A stretch of 64,000 nucleotides of DNA from Haematobia irritans (Eukaryota; Arthropoda; Insecta; Diptera; Muscidae): assembly GCF_050003625.1 (NCBI RefSeq), contig NC_134400.1:193655726-193719725 (forward strand), written 5' to 3'. The notes beneath the pieces are model-generated. The model was given only the letters and a program-made list of their open reading frames with translations. It was not told the DNA's origin and searched no databases. The position numbers were made by a program, and so were the translations under genes. Shown piece by piece: positions 12,501 through 24,078 of this stretch (positions are counted from its first letter, which is position 1; every line of letters starts with the position of its first letter).

Positions 12501-12884
12501 CAAGATTAATTTTGGGGATCGGCTATATATAACTATTGACCGATACGAACCAATTTTGGCATGGTTGTTAGCGGCCATATACTATGTACCAAATTTCACC
12601 ACGTACCAAATTTCAACCGGATCGGATGAATTTTGCTCCTCCGAGGGCTGCGGAGGTCAAATCTGGGGATCGGTTCAAATGGGAGTTTATATAACTAAGA
12701 CCGGTAAGGACCAATTTTTGCATGGTTGTTAGAGACCATATACTAACACCACGTACCAAATTTCAACCGGATCGGGTGAATTTTGCTCTTCCAAGGGGCT
12801 CCGGAGGTCAAATCTGGGGATCGATTTATATGGGGGCTACATATAATTATGGACCGATATGGACCAATTCCTGCATGGTTGTTA

Positions 12885-13790
12885 GGGTTAAAATTTCAAG
12901 GGCCGATGTTGATTTTGAATAAAACACAAACTATTTAGGAAATTATTGCAATTTTATTTTATTATGATATATTGGTATTACTCAATTGTGTATGGAACAA
13001 AATATCAGCCAAATGGGCGCCGCGACCTCTGTGGTACACCTTCATCCGATGGTCCAAATTTTCGATGACGCTGAGGCATAATGGACTTTATATGCCGATA
13101 ATGTGCCGAATTATCTCATCCTTTAGCTCTTGAATTGTTGCTGGTTTATCGACGTACACCTTTTCTTTCAAATAACCCCAAAGAAAAAATTCCAACGGTG
13201 TCAAATCACATGATCTTGGAGGCCAATTGACATCGCCATTACGTGAGATAACACGGCCATTGAATTTGTTGCGCAAAAGAGCCATTGTTTCGTTAGCTGT
13301 GTGGCAAGTGGCACCGTCCTGCTGAAACCACATATCGTCCACATCCATATCTTCCAATTCGGGCCAAAAAATGTTCGTTATCATCTCACGATAGCGAACA
13401 CCATTCACAGTAACTGCCTGACCGGCCTCATTTTGGAAAAAATACGGCCCGATGATGCCGCCAGCTCATAAACCGCACCAAACAGTCACTCTTTATGGGT
13501 GCATTGGTTTTTCGACAATCACTCTTGGATTCTCATTCGCCCAAATGCGGCAATTCTGTTTATTGACGAATCCACTGAGGTGAAAATGTGCCTCATCACT
13601 GAAGATGATTTTCTTCGAAAATTTATCATCCATTGTTGCCATTTCTTGGAACCATTCTGCCCATTCACGACGTCCATGGTTCAAATTGAGTAAGTCTGAA
13701 ATAGAGAAATGTCAAATAAAAATCGGAAAACAAATTGACGTTTACGTGTGGTTCACATTCAACATTCAATCTTACAATGTAACCACCCTG
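12885..13790 (-). mobile_element. internally deleted mariner-like element
   Basis: The right terminus reads inward as CAGGGTGGTTACATTG and is followed by TA. The left terminus begins GGGTTAAAATTTCAAGGG and seems to have lost its first bases. The interior carries only the C-terminal two thirds of a Tc1/mariner-superfamily transposase on the minus strand. At about 0.9 kb it is shorter than the usual 1.3 kb, because the helix-turn-helix coding part is deleted near the 5' end. Confidence 0.8.
12990..13690 (-). pseudogene. mariner-like transposase remnant
   Basis: Reading leftward from about 13690, the peptide contains KIIFSDEAHFHLSGFVNKQN (first catalytic Asp), then two in-frame stops within 'MHP*RVTVWCGL*AGGIIGP'. 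It continues through WFQQDGATCHTANETMALL (second Asp) and WPPRSCDLTPLEFFLWGY. The C-terminus (LSVIENLDHRMKV, GAHLADILF) needs a frameshift near 13090. The residue 42 positions after the second Asp is Glu (PLEFF), where the DD41D copies below have Asp. The N-terminal DNA-binding region is absent, so this copy cannot encode an active transposase. The protein would have cut and joined DNA ends in the nucleus. Confidence 0.85.
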
Positions 13791-14479
13791 TATTAACACC
13801 ACGTACCAAATTTCAACCGACTCGGATGAAATTTGCTTCTCTTAGAGGCTCCGCAAGCCAAATCTGGGGATCGGTTTATATGGGGGCTATATATAATTAT
13901 GAACCGATATGGACCAATTTTTGCTTGGTTGTTAGAGACCATACACTAGCACCATGTACCAAATTTTAACCGGATCGGATGAATTTTGCTGCTCCAAGAG
14001 GCTCTGCAAGCCTAATTTGAGCGTCGGTTTATATGGGGCCTTTACGTAAAAGTGGTCCGATATGGCCCATTTGCAACATCATCCAACCTACATCAATAAC
14101 AACTACTTGTGCCAAGTTTCAAGTCGATAGCTTGTTTCGTTCGAAAGTTAGCGTGATTTCAACAGACGGACGGACGGACGGTCGGACATGCTTAAATCGA
14201 CTCAGAATTTCACTACGATCCAGAATATATATTCTTTATGGGGTCTTAGAGCAATATTTCAATGTGTTACAAACGGAATGACAAAGTTAATATACCCCCA
14301 TCCTATGGTGGAGGGTATAAAAAATGTCTTTAAATAAAATTACACATTATTTTCATCTTTAGAGAAAACTTCGTCCTTATTTAGTGAAAAGGTTATATAA
14401 AAACACATTATGGAGTTCGTTTGAAACTGGGATTGAATCAATGACTCTTTGAAGGAAAGGTAACATATGCATCCTAATA

Positions 14480-14701
14480 ATTACACTACGGTGAAAAATT
14501 TTGTAGAAATTTTGTCATTAGAGAAAATTTATGGAAATTTTGGCGTTATGGAAAATTTTATAGAACATTTGTCGTTAAACATAATTTCATACAAAGTTTG
14601 TCGTTAGAGAAAATTTCATAGAAATTTTGTCGTTAGTAGAGAAAATTTAGAGATTTAGAAATTTTGTCGTTAGAGAAAATTCTATAGGAATTTTGTAGTT
14701 A
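14480..14701. repeat. 29-bp variant satellite array
   Basis: Units of the form GAAATTTTGTCGTTAGAGA then AAATTTCATA. This variant continues in the same orientation at 18640-19655, on the far side of the inverted INE pair, so the two blocks may once have been one array. Confidence 0.75.
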
Positions 14702-16452
14702 GAACAAGTATATACGGCCGTAAGTTCGGCCAGGCCGAATCTTATGTACCCTCCACCATGGATTGCGTAGAAACTTCTACGAAAGACTGTCATTCACAAT
14801 CGAATTACTTGGGTTGCGATAACACTTGCCGATGGCAAGGTATCGTAAAACTTTTTAACACTGTCTTCTAAATTGTAAGTTAGTCCATAAGGGGTATATA
14901 TTAAACAAAAAAAAGGCCGATTAAATACGTATATAATTCAGTTTGACAAAATTTTCTATAGAAATAAATTTTTGACAAAATTTTCTATAGAAATAAAAAC
15001 TTGCCAAAATTTTCTATATAAATAAAATGTTGACAAAATGTTCTATAGAAACAAAATGTTGACAAAATTGTCTATAGAACTAAAATGTTGACAAAATTTT
15101 CTACAGAAATAAATTTTTTACAAAATTTTCTATAGAAATAAAATTTTGACAAAATTTTCTATGGAAATAAAATGTTGACAAACATTGCTATAGAAATAAA
15201 CTTTTTACAAAACTTTCTATAGAAATGAAATTTTGACAAAACTTTCTATAGCAATAAAATTTGACAATTTTTACATGGCTGTTAGAGGCCATATACTAAC
15301 GAAATGTACCAAATTTCAACCGCATCGGATGACTTTTGCTCCTCCAAGAGGCTCCGGAGGTCAAATCTGGGGATCGGTTTATATGGGAGCTATATATAAT
15401 TATGGACCGATATGGACCAATTTTTGCATGGTTGTTAGAGACCATATACTAACACCACGTACTAAATTTCAATTGGATCGGATGAATTTTGCTCATCCAA
15501 GAGGCTCCAGAGTTCAAATCTGGGGATCGGTTTATATGGGAGCTATATATAATTATGGACCGATATGGACCAATTTTTGCATGCTTGTTAGAGACCGTAT
15601 ACTAACATCAGGTACCCAATTTCAAACGGATCGGATGAATTTTGCCCCTCCAAGAGGCTCCGGAGGTCAAATCTGGGGATCGGTTTATATGGGAGCTATA
15701 TATAATTATGGACCGATATGGACCAGTTTTTGCATGGTTGTTAGAGACCATATACTAATACCACGTACCAAATTTCAATCGGGTAGGATGAAGTTTGCTC
15801 CTCCAAGAGGCTCCGGAGATCAAATCTGGGTATCGGTTTATATGGGAGCTATATATATTTATGGACCGATATGGACCAATTTTTGCATGGTTGTTAGAGA
15901 CCGTATACTAACATCAGGTACCAAATTTCAACCGGATCGGATGAATTTTGCCCCTCCAAGAGGCTCCGGAGGTCAAATCTGGGGATCGGTTTATATGGGG
16001 CTATATATAATTATGGACCGATATGGACCAATTTTTGCATGGTTGTTAGAGACCGTATACTTAGACCACGTACCAAATTTCAACCGGATCGGATGAATTT
16101 TGCTGCTCCGGAAGGCTCCGCAAGCCAAATTTGGGGATCGGTTTATATGGGGGCTATACGTAAACGTGGGCCGATATGGCCCATTTTCAATACCATCCGA
16201 CCTACATCAATAACAACTACTTGTGCCAAGTTTCAAGTCGATAGCTAGTTTCGTTCGGAAGTTAGCGTGATTTCCACAGACGGACGGACAGCCGGACAGA
16301 CGGACAGACGGACGGACATGCTTAGATCGACTCAGAATTTCACCACGACCCAGAATATATATACTTTATGGGGTCTTAGAGCAATATTTCGATGTGTTAC
16401 AAACGGAATGACAAAGTTAATATACCCCCATCCTATGGTGGAGGGTATAAAA
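14702..16452 (+). mobile_element. INE subfamily A (copy A4), left arm of a large inverted repeat
   Basis: Complete head (AACAAGTATATACGGCCGTA, TTCGGCCAGGCCGAA), a 30-bp satellite cassette at 14940-15275, six 153-bp monomers (ATGGTTGTTAGAGACC recurs every 153 bp from 15428), GACGGACAGACGGACAGACG, TATATATACTTTATGGGG and the tail CCTATGGTGGAGGGTATA. The monomer block stays open for 287 codons from 15233, because 153 is 51 codons. I read this as a by-product of period and common ancestry. The reverse-oriented partner lies at 17076-18582. Confidence 0.85.
14940..15275. repeat. 30-bp satellite cassette inside INE-A4
   Basis: About eleven units with TTGACAAAATTTTCTATAGA run from ATTCAGTTTGACAAAAT to the first monomer. 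The matching cassette in A5 (17930-18345) has the same flanks, but differs in unit number. Confidence 0.8.
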
Positions 16453-17075
16453 AGTTCCATAGAAAATTTGGAGTAAGAAAAAATTTTCTATACAACTTAA
16501 ATTTTGAAAAAAATCCCAATGGAAATACAATTTTGAAAAATTTTTCAATAGAAATAAAATTTTGACAAAATTTTCTATTGAAATCAAAATTTGACAAAAA
16601 TTGCTATTGAAATCAAAATTTGACAAAATTTTCTATTGAAATCAAAATTTGACAAAATTTTCTATAGAAATGATATTTTGACGAACTCTTCGATAAAACA
16701 AAATTTGACAAAATTTTCTATGATAATAAAATTTTGACAAAAGTTTAGATCATTTTGAGATCGATTGAATCATACTGGCGGGTCATATCCATTTCTATAA
16801 AAATTGTCTCAAAACTTTATTTCTATAAAAAATGTTCTCAAAATTTTATTTCTATAGAAAATTTTGTCAAAATTTTATTTCTATAGTAAATTTTGTCAAA
16901 AATTTTATTTCTATAGAAAAATTTGTCAAAATTTTATTTCAATAGAAAATTGTGTAAACATTTTGTTTCTATAGGACATGTTTTGAAAATTTTATTTATA
17001 TAGAAAATTTTTGCCAACATTTTATTTCTATAAAAAAATATATAATTTTTTTTTCTATAGAAAATTGTGTCAAAT
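16453..17075. repeat. spacer of two inverted 30-bp arrays
   Basis: The left half (to about 16750) is in AAATTTTGACAAAATTTT orientation and the right half (from about 16795) in TTTTATTTCTATAGAAAATT orientation. They meet at TCATTTTGAGATCGATTG, a non-satellite joint also found at 8521. The spacer separates the two inverted INE-A copies. Confidence 0.75.
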
Positions 17076-18582
17076 TTGTATACCCTCCACCATAGGATGG
17101 AGGTATATTAACTTTGTCATTCCGTTTGTAACACATCGAAATATTGCTCTAAGACCCCATAAAGTATATATATTCTGGGTCGTGGTGAAATTCTGAGTCG
17201 ATCTAAGCATGTCCGTCTGTCCGTCCGTCCGTCTGTCCGTCTGTCCGTCCGTCTGTGGAAATCACGCTAACTTGGCACAAGTAGTTGTTATTGATGTAGG
17301 TCGGATGGTATTGAAAATGGGCCATATCGGCCCACGTTTACGTATAGCCCCCATATAAACCGATCCCCAAATTTGGCTTGCGGAGCCTTCCGGAGCAGCA
17401 AAATTCATCCGATCCGGTTGAAATTTGGTACGTGGTCCAAGTATACGGTCTCTAACAACCATGCCAAAATTGGTCCATATCGGTCCATAATTATATATAG
17501 CCCCCATATAAACCGATCCCCAGATTTGACCTCCGGAGCCTCTTGGAGGGGCAAAATTCATCCGATCCGGTTGAAATTTGGTACCTGATGTTAGTATACG
17601 GTCTCTAACAACCATGCAAAAATTGGTCCATATCGGTCCATAAATATATATAGCTCCCATATAAACCGATCCCCAGATTTGACGTCCGGAGCCTCTTGGA
17701 GGGGTAAAATTCATCCGATCCAATTGAAATTTAGTACGTGGTGTTAGTATATGGTCTCTAACAACCATGCAAAAATTGGTCCATATCGGTCCATAATTAT
17801 ATATAGCTCCCATATAAACCGATCCCCAGATTTGACCTCCGGAGCCTCTTGGAGGAGCAAAAGTCATCCGATGCGGTTGAAATTTGGTACATTTCGTTAG
17901 TATATGGCCTCTAACAGCCATGTAAAAATTGTCAAATTTTATTACTATAGAAAGTTTTGTCAAAATTTCATTTCTATAGAAAGTTTTGTAAAAAGTTTAT
18001 TTCTATAGCAATGTTTGTCAACATTTTATTTCCATAGAAAATTTTGTCAAAATTTTATTTCTATAGAAAATTTTGTAAAAAAATTTATTTCTGTAGAAAA
18101 TTTTGTCAACATTTTATTTCTATAGACAATTTTGTCAACATTTTATTTCTATAGAAAATTTTGTCAACATTTTATTTTTATAGAAAATTTTGTCAAAATT
18201 TTATTGCTATAGAAAATTTTGTCAACATTTTACTTCCATAGAAAATTTTGTCAACATTTTATTTCTATAGAAAATTTTGTCAAGTTTTTATTTCTATAGA
18301 AAATTTTGTCAAAATTTTATTTCTATAGAAAATTGTGTCAAACTGAATGATATACGTATTTAATCGGCCTTTTTTTTGTTTAATATATACCCCTTATGGA
18401 CTAACTTACAATTTAGAAGACAGTGTTAAAAAGTTTTACGATACCTTGCCATCGGCAATTGTTATCGCAACCCAAGTAATTCGATTGTGGATGACAGCCT
18501 TTAGTAGAAGTTCCTACGCAATCCATGGTGGAGGGTACATAAGATTCGGCCTGGCCGAACTTACGGCCGTATATACTTGTTA
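17076..18582 (-). mobile_element. INE subfamily A (copy A5), right arm of the inverted repeat
   Basis: This is the reverse complement of A4 in structure and sequence: tail TATACCCTCCACCATAGGAT, CTGTCCGTCCGTCCGTCTG, monomers, cassette, unique segment with TACGTATTTAATCGGCC, hairpin TTCGGCCTGGCCGAA and TATACTTGTT. It has fewer monomers than A4 (a 233-codon against a 287-codon open frame). It has lost the segment between the GTCY tract and the GCCAAG end of the monomers (AAATCACGCTAACTTGGCAC). Confidence 0.85.
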
Positions 18583-19660
18583 TTTCTATAAAAATTACGG
18601 CAAAATTTTATTCTTATAGAAAGTTTTGTCAAAAATTTTTTCCATAGAACATTCTATAGGAATTTTGTCGTTAGAAAAAGTTCCATAGAAAATTTGGCGT
18701 TAGAGAAAATTTCATAGAAATTTTGTCGTTAGAAATTTTGTCGTTAGTGAAAATTCTGCAGGAATTTTGTCGTTAGAGAAAATTATAGAAAATTTCATAG
18801 AAATTTTGTCGTCCGTAGAGAAAATTTTATAGAAATTTTGTCGTTAGAAAAAAATCTATAGGAATTTTTTACTTTAGAGAAAATTTCATAAAAATTTTAT
18901 GGTTGGAGAAAAAGAAAATTTCGTAGAAATTTTGTCGTTAAAGAGAATTTCATAGCAATTTTGTCGTTAGAGAAAAATTCATAGATATTTTTTGGGTAAA
19001 GATACATTTTTGAATGAAAATTTCTTAGAAATTTTTTCTATATCTTCATAGAACTATAGAAAATTTCATAGAATTCTTTTCTTTACAGGAAATTGTATAG
19101 AAAGCTATCCTTTTGAGAAAAGTTCAAGGAATTTGGTTCTTTAGAGAAAATTTTATGAAAATTTTTTTTCCATTATGGAAGATTTCATAGAAATTTTGTC
19201 GTTAAAGAAAATTCCATAGAAATTTTGTCCTTAGAAAAAACTTCATAGAAATTTTGTCATTAGAGAAAATTTCATAGAAACTTTGTCGTTAGAGAAAACT
19301 TCATAGACAATTTGTCGTTAAAGAAAATTTTATAGAAATTTTGTCGTTAGAGAAAATTTCATAGACAATTTGTCGTTAAAGAAAATTTTATAGAAATTTT
19401 GCGTTAGAGAAAATTCCATTGAAATTTTGTCGTTGGAAAACATGTCATGGAAACTTTGTCGATAAAAAAATTTCATAGAAATTTTGTCGTTAGAGATAAT
19501 TTCATAGAAATGTTATCAGTAAAGAAAATTTCATATACATTTTGTCGTTAAAGAAAATTGTATACAAATTTTGTCATTAGAGAAAGCTTCATAGACATTT
19601 GGTCGTCAGAGACAATTTCATAGAATTTTTTGTTAGAAAAGATTTCATAACAATTTTTGT
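18583..19660. repeat. 29-bp variant satellite array
   Basis: More than thirty diverged units around AATTTTGTCGTTAGAGAAAA and TTTCATAGAA. The GTCGTTAGAG half replaces the GTCAAAATT palindrome of the main satellite, so this is a distinct subfamily. It ends at the SINE. Confidence 0.8.
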
Positions 19661-19672
19661 TTGGAGCCACCG

Positions 19673-20015
19673 TGGTGCAATGGTTAGCATGCCCGCCTTG
19701 CATACACAAGGTCGTGGGTTCGATTCCTGTTTCGACCGAACACCAAAAAGTTTTTCAGCGGTGGATTATCCCAACTCAGTGATGCTGGTGACATTTCTGA
19801 AGGTTTCAAAGCTTCTCTTAGTGGTTTCACTGCAATGTGGAACGCCGTTCGGACTCGGCTATAAAAAGGAGGTCCCTTGTCATTGAACTTGACATGGAAT
19901 CGGGCTGCACTCAGTAATAAGAGAGAAGTTCACCAATGTGGTATCACAATGGACTGAATAGTCTAAAAGAGCCTGATACATCGGGCTGCCACCTAACCTA
20001 ACCTAACCTAACCTA
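19673..20015 (+). mobile_element. tRNA-derived SINE
   Basis: The 5' part has a Pol III A-box-like TGGTGCAATGGTTAGCATG and a B-box GGTTCGATTCC (19717-19727) at tRNA-like spacing. These are followed by an unrelated body (GGTGGATTATCCCAACTCAG, CACTGCAATGTGGAACGCC) and a 3' tail of (CCTAA)4. The body recurs in a fold-back copy at 28156-28515. It is transcribed by RNA polymerase III and mobilised by a LINE partner in known SINEs; the partner is not in this window. It is not a functional tRNA gene: no closed acceptor stem is seen. Confidence 0.85.
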
Positions 20016-20024
20016 GGGCTATAG

Positions 20025-20280
20025 CAAAACTTGGACTGATATAGCCTGCTTGCAGACAAAGATCGAGTGTATCCACGTTTCAGAACGATAGCTTCATTTG
20101 TGAAGGCTTTAGGGTGTTTGCAGCATACGATAGACAGACGGATGTCGCTTGATCGTCTTAGAATTTCACCATAATCAAGAATTAATATTCATTCATGGTT
20201 GGAAATCGATATTTCGATGTGCAAGAAATGAAAAGGCAAATTTATTATATAGCCCCATCTTATCATGTTGGGCATAAGTT
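20025..20280 (+). mobile_element. degenerate INE-B tail
   Basis: CTATAGCAAAACTTGGACTG, GATAGACAGACGGATG, CGTCTTAGAATTTCACC and GGAAATCGATATTTCGATG are recognisable pieces of the B-type 3' part. The copy is old: the tail palindrome is decayed and the head is missing. Confidence 0.65.
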
Positions 20281-21300
20281 GAAATTTGATTATATAAACG
20301 TATGTCCCCTTTTGGCTACTCATCGTTGAAAATTTGTATTTTTAACCACAAAATGGTTTAAAACTTGGCTAACGTTATATCTCTTACTATGATCAACAAA
20401 TTTAGAAAATTACATTGGAATTCAAGTACTTGTGCTTTGAAAGTTTTTTAAAGCTACTCTTTGAATTCATACCAACGCAAAGCATTTGAATTGAAGCCTC
20501 GATACAATATCATTGTTGGCTAACAGTCTTGTGCGCAGATGCAGCTGCGTTGAATTAGGCCCATATAAAAGCTCATATAAAAGTTTTAAAATTTTAGTAC
20601 TAACCACAGATATGAACCGGTAGAGAACTACAGAGCCCTCTGTGATCAAACGTAATTTAAAGCTCAATCGTAAATATGTAAATTTGTTTACAAATATTTG
20701 AAATAAAAGAAATCTTAGTTCTGTGGCATAGTTACATTAAAATTTTGTAGATATTTCGTTGTATTAAAATTTGATCAAAATACGACCATATACAAAATAT
20801 CTTAGCATTGTTATTACAACCCCACAGATTTAAGGTTGTATATATAAAATACTTGAGATACAAAATACAACCTATGCTTAAGATTTATTTCAATCTTATA
20901 GCATTTATACACCAAAGGGCGAAGATTTGTGATACAGGTAGTTGGTAGTTGGAAAATAAAAAAAAAAAATTCATTAAATTTATAAAATAAAAGCTATAAA
21001 TAAAATCCCAAAACAAAAGAATTGCATCCAACCACATTATAAAATTAAATTTATGAATATTTCGACAACAATATATACGTGGGAATATTCGTATAAAAAT
21101 GTTTGTTTTTGTTTTTAACAAAATTCTTTGCATTATAGTAGGCAAAGGTGTTGTTGTGGCTGACAATTTTCACTGTATTCAAATTAAAAACCAACCTAAT
21201 ACGTAAGATTTTTTTGTTGCAGAACCTTAAGAATTGCAAATATCTTTACCACACTGTTTTTGTCTACATTGCCGTTGCCGAGAAATTTTTAAGCATTTGC
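20281..21300. other. intergenic, no gene recognised
   Basis: AT-rich, with no repeat unit or exon that I can support. Confidence 0.45.
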
Positions 21301-23560
21301 ATATCTAAGTACAATAGCAAGTAGTATGTCTGATGAAGATTATTCCAATTTCCACTATAATAAGTACATTGAAAACGATGATTTATTTGTATTAATTTTC
21401 TATAGAAAAAAATTGAAGAAAAATTTTTGTAGATATAAATTTTTAACAAAATTTTATATAGAAATAAAATTTAAACAAAATTTTCTATAGAAATAAATAA
21501 TTGTCAAAATTTTCTATAGAAATAAAATTTTGACCAAATTTTCTATGGAAATAAAATTTTGACAAATTTTTTTATGGAAAAAAAATGTTGAAAAAATTTT
21601 CTATAGAAATAAAATTTTGACAAAATTTTCTATAGAAATAAAATTTTGACAAAATTTTCTATAGAAATAAAATTTTGACAAAATTTTCTATGGAAATAAA
21701 ATTTTGACAAAATTTTTTATAGTAAAATCATGTTGACAAAATTTTCTATAGAAATAAAATTTTGACAAAATTTTCTATGGAAATAAAATTTTGACAAATT
21801 TTGACAAAATTTTCTATAGAAATAAAATTTTGACAAAATTTTCAATAGAAAAAAATGTTGACAAAATTTTCAATAGAAATAAAATTTTTACAAAATTTTC
21901 TATAGAAATAAAATTTTGACAAAATTTTTTATAGAAATAAGTACAATCTATCATATCTAAGTAATAAAGAAAGAAAATGGAAATAAAATTTTCTATAGAA
22001 AAAAAATGTTGACAAAATTTTTTATAGAAAAAAAATTTGACAAAATTTTCTATAAAAACAAAATGTTGACAAAATTTTCTATAGAAAAAAAAATGTTGAC
22101 AAAATTTTCTATAGAAATAAAATTTTGACAAAATTTTCTATAGAAATAAAATTTTGACAAAATTTTCTATAGAAATAAAATTTTGAAAAAATTTTCTATG
22201 GAAATAAAATTTTGACAAATTTTTTTATAGAAAAAATGTTGACAAAATTTTCTATAGAAATAAAATTTTGACAAAATTTTCTATAGAAATAAAATTTTGA
22301 CAAAATTTTTTATAGAAATAAGTACAATCTATCATATCTAAGTACAATAGCAAGTAGTATGTCTGATGAAGATTATTCCAATTTCCATTATAATAAGTAC
22401 ATTGAAAACGATGATATATTTTTATTAATTTTCTATAGAAAAAAATTTAAGAAAATTTTTTGTAGATATAAAATTTTAACAAAATTTTATATAGAAATAA
22501 AATTTTGACACCATTTTCTATAGAAATAAATAATTGACAAAATTTTCTATAAAAATAAAATGTTGACAAAGTTTTTGATATAAATAAAAATTTTCTATAG
22601 AAATAAAATTTTGACAAAATTTTCTATAGAAATAAAATTTTGACAAAATTTTCTATAGAAATAAAATTTTGACAAAATTTTCTATAGAAATAAAATTTAG
22701 ACAAAATTTTCTATAGAAATAAAATTTTGACAAAATTTTCCATAGAATAAAATTTTGACAAGATTTTCTATAGAAATAAAATTTTGACAAAATTTTCTAT
22801 AGAAATAAAATTTTGACAAAATTTTCTGTAGAAAAAAAAATTTGACAAAATTTTATATGGAAATAAAATTTTGACAAAATTTTTTATAGAAATAAGTACA
22901 ATCTATCATATCTAAGTACAATAGCAAGTAGTATGTCTGATGAAGATTATTACAATTTCCATTATAATAAGTACATTGAAAACGATGATATATTTTTATT
23001 AATTTTCTATAGAACAAAATTTAAGAAAATTTTTTGTAGATATAAAATTTTAACAAAATTTTATATAGAAATAAATTTTGACATTATTTTCTATAAAAAT
23101 AAAATGTTGACAAAATTTTTGATAGAACTAAAATTTTGACAACATTTTCCATAAAAATAAAATTTTGACAAAATTTTGTATAGAAATAAAATTTTGACAA
23201 AATTTTCTATAGAAATAAAATTTTGACTAAATTTTCTATAGAAATAAAATTTTGACAAAATTTTCCATAGAAATAAAATTTTGACAAAATTTTCTATAGA
23301 AATAAAATTGTGACAAAATTTTCTGTAGAAAAAAAAAAATTGACAAAATTTTTTATAGAAATAACATTTTGACAAATTTTTCTATAGGAAAAAAATTTTT
23401 GAGAAAATTTTTTGTCGATATAAAATCTGGACAAAATTTTCTATAGAAATACAATTTTGACAGCATTTTCTATAGAAATAAAATTTTAAGAAAACATTCT
23501 ATAGATACAAGATTTTGGCAAAATTTTCAATATGAATAAAATTTTGTTGTCGTTTTCTTG
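21297..23560. repeat. 30-bp satellite with higher-order repeats around a captured unique block
   Basis: Long AAATTTTGACAAAATTTTCT array. A non-satellite block of about 110 bp (ATATCTAAGTACAATAGCAA, GTATGTCTGATGAAGATTAT, AAGTACATTGAAAACGATGA) occurs three times, with the start codon-like ATG at 21327, 22360 and 22933. Spacings are 1033 and 573 bp. A shorter piece (TACAATCTATCATATCTAAG) also appears near 21942. The block together with its adjoining satellite was therefore amplified as a unit. Confidence 0.85.
22933..22992 (+). other. possible captured coding start (three copies)
   Basis: The frame opens MSDEDYYNFHYNKYIENDD and then runs into satellite. The other two copies give MSDEDYSNFHYNKYIENDD. 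Differences include a synonymous CAC/CAT change. Upstream bases (AATAGCAAGTAGT) are also shared. It looks like the 5' end of a real acidic protein copied into the satellite, but I do not recognise the source gene and the reading frame is not maintained. Confidence 0.35.
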
Positions 23561-24078
23561 ATTTCAACCTAAAACCATGCATTGACTAAACTACAAGTGT
23601 AGCTTAACCAACAGAGGAAAAGAATGTTTGTCAAATTTATTTATTTTGAAAAATTTTTCTACAGGAATAAAATTTTCCAAAGAAATAAAAAGTTTGGCAG
23701 CATTTTCAATAGGAATAAAAGTTTGAAAAAATGTTTTATAGAAATAAAAATTTGCAAAAATGTTTTATAGAAATAAAAATTTGAAAAAAATTCCTATAGA
23801 AATACAATTTTGAGAAAAATTCCTATGGAAATAAAATTTTAACACAAATGTTTTGTATATGTAACATTTATGAGGGTAAAGCCCTATAGACTGCAAGATG
23901 GTTGGATGTACAGCTGTTTCGGAATTACCACATTCCTCATCAACATCCTCTACTTGCAGCAAGATTATCAACGAATTATCAGAATAAATTACCCGAATTT
24001 ATTCACTCAACCCAAAGTGAACTACACTTGAACCTTCCGAAAAAAGTTTTTTTTTATAGTTGGCTACTGCCCAAGCAA
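23561..24078. other. diverged satellite plus unique module
   Basis: Decayed 30-bp units at about 23640-23850 are followed by non-satellite DNA with GGATGTACAGCTGTTTCGGA and ATTACCACATTCCTCATCAA. This may be part of a dispersed repeat, but no ends are visible. Confidence 0.5.

Larger units (their letters stand above)
12145..14325 (+). mobile_element. INE subfamily A (copy A3), interrupted by mariner-like element
   Basis: The head AACAAGTATATACGGCCGTA with hairpin TCGGCCAGGCCGA, an internal 30-bp satellite cassette, several 153-bp monomers, GACGGACGGACGGACGGTC, TATATATTCTTTATGGGG and tail ATCCTATGGTGGAGGGTATA are all present in order. A mariner-like element splits the monomer block at 12885-13790, and about ten host bases (GAGACCATA) are missing at the junction. 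Confidence 0.8.

Noticed and set aside
15233..16096. Open frame of 287 codons (and 233, 305 and 450 codons at 17262, 33896 and 50949)
   Set aside because: It follows the 153-bp monomer of INE elements exactly and begins inside the satellite cassette. I report the period as a finding but do not call a gene.
19673..19760. tRNA gene
   Set aside because: A- and B-box-like motifs are present, but there is no closed acceptor stem and the anticodon loop is irregular. The sequence continues into a SINE body found elsewhere.
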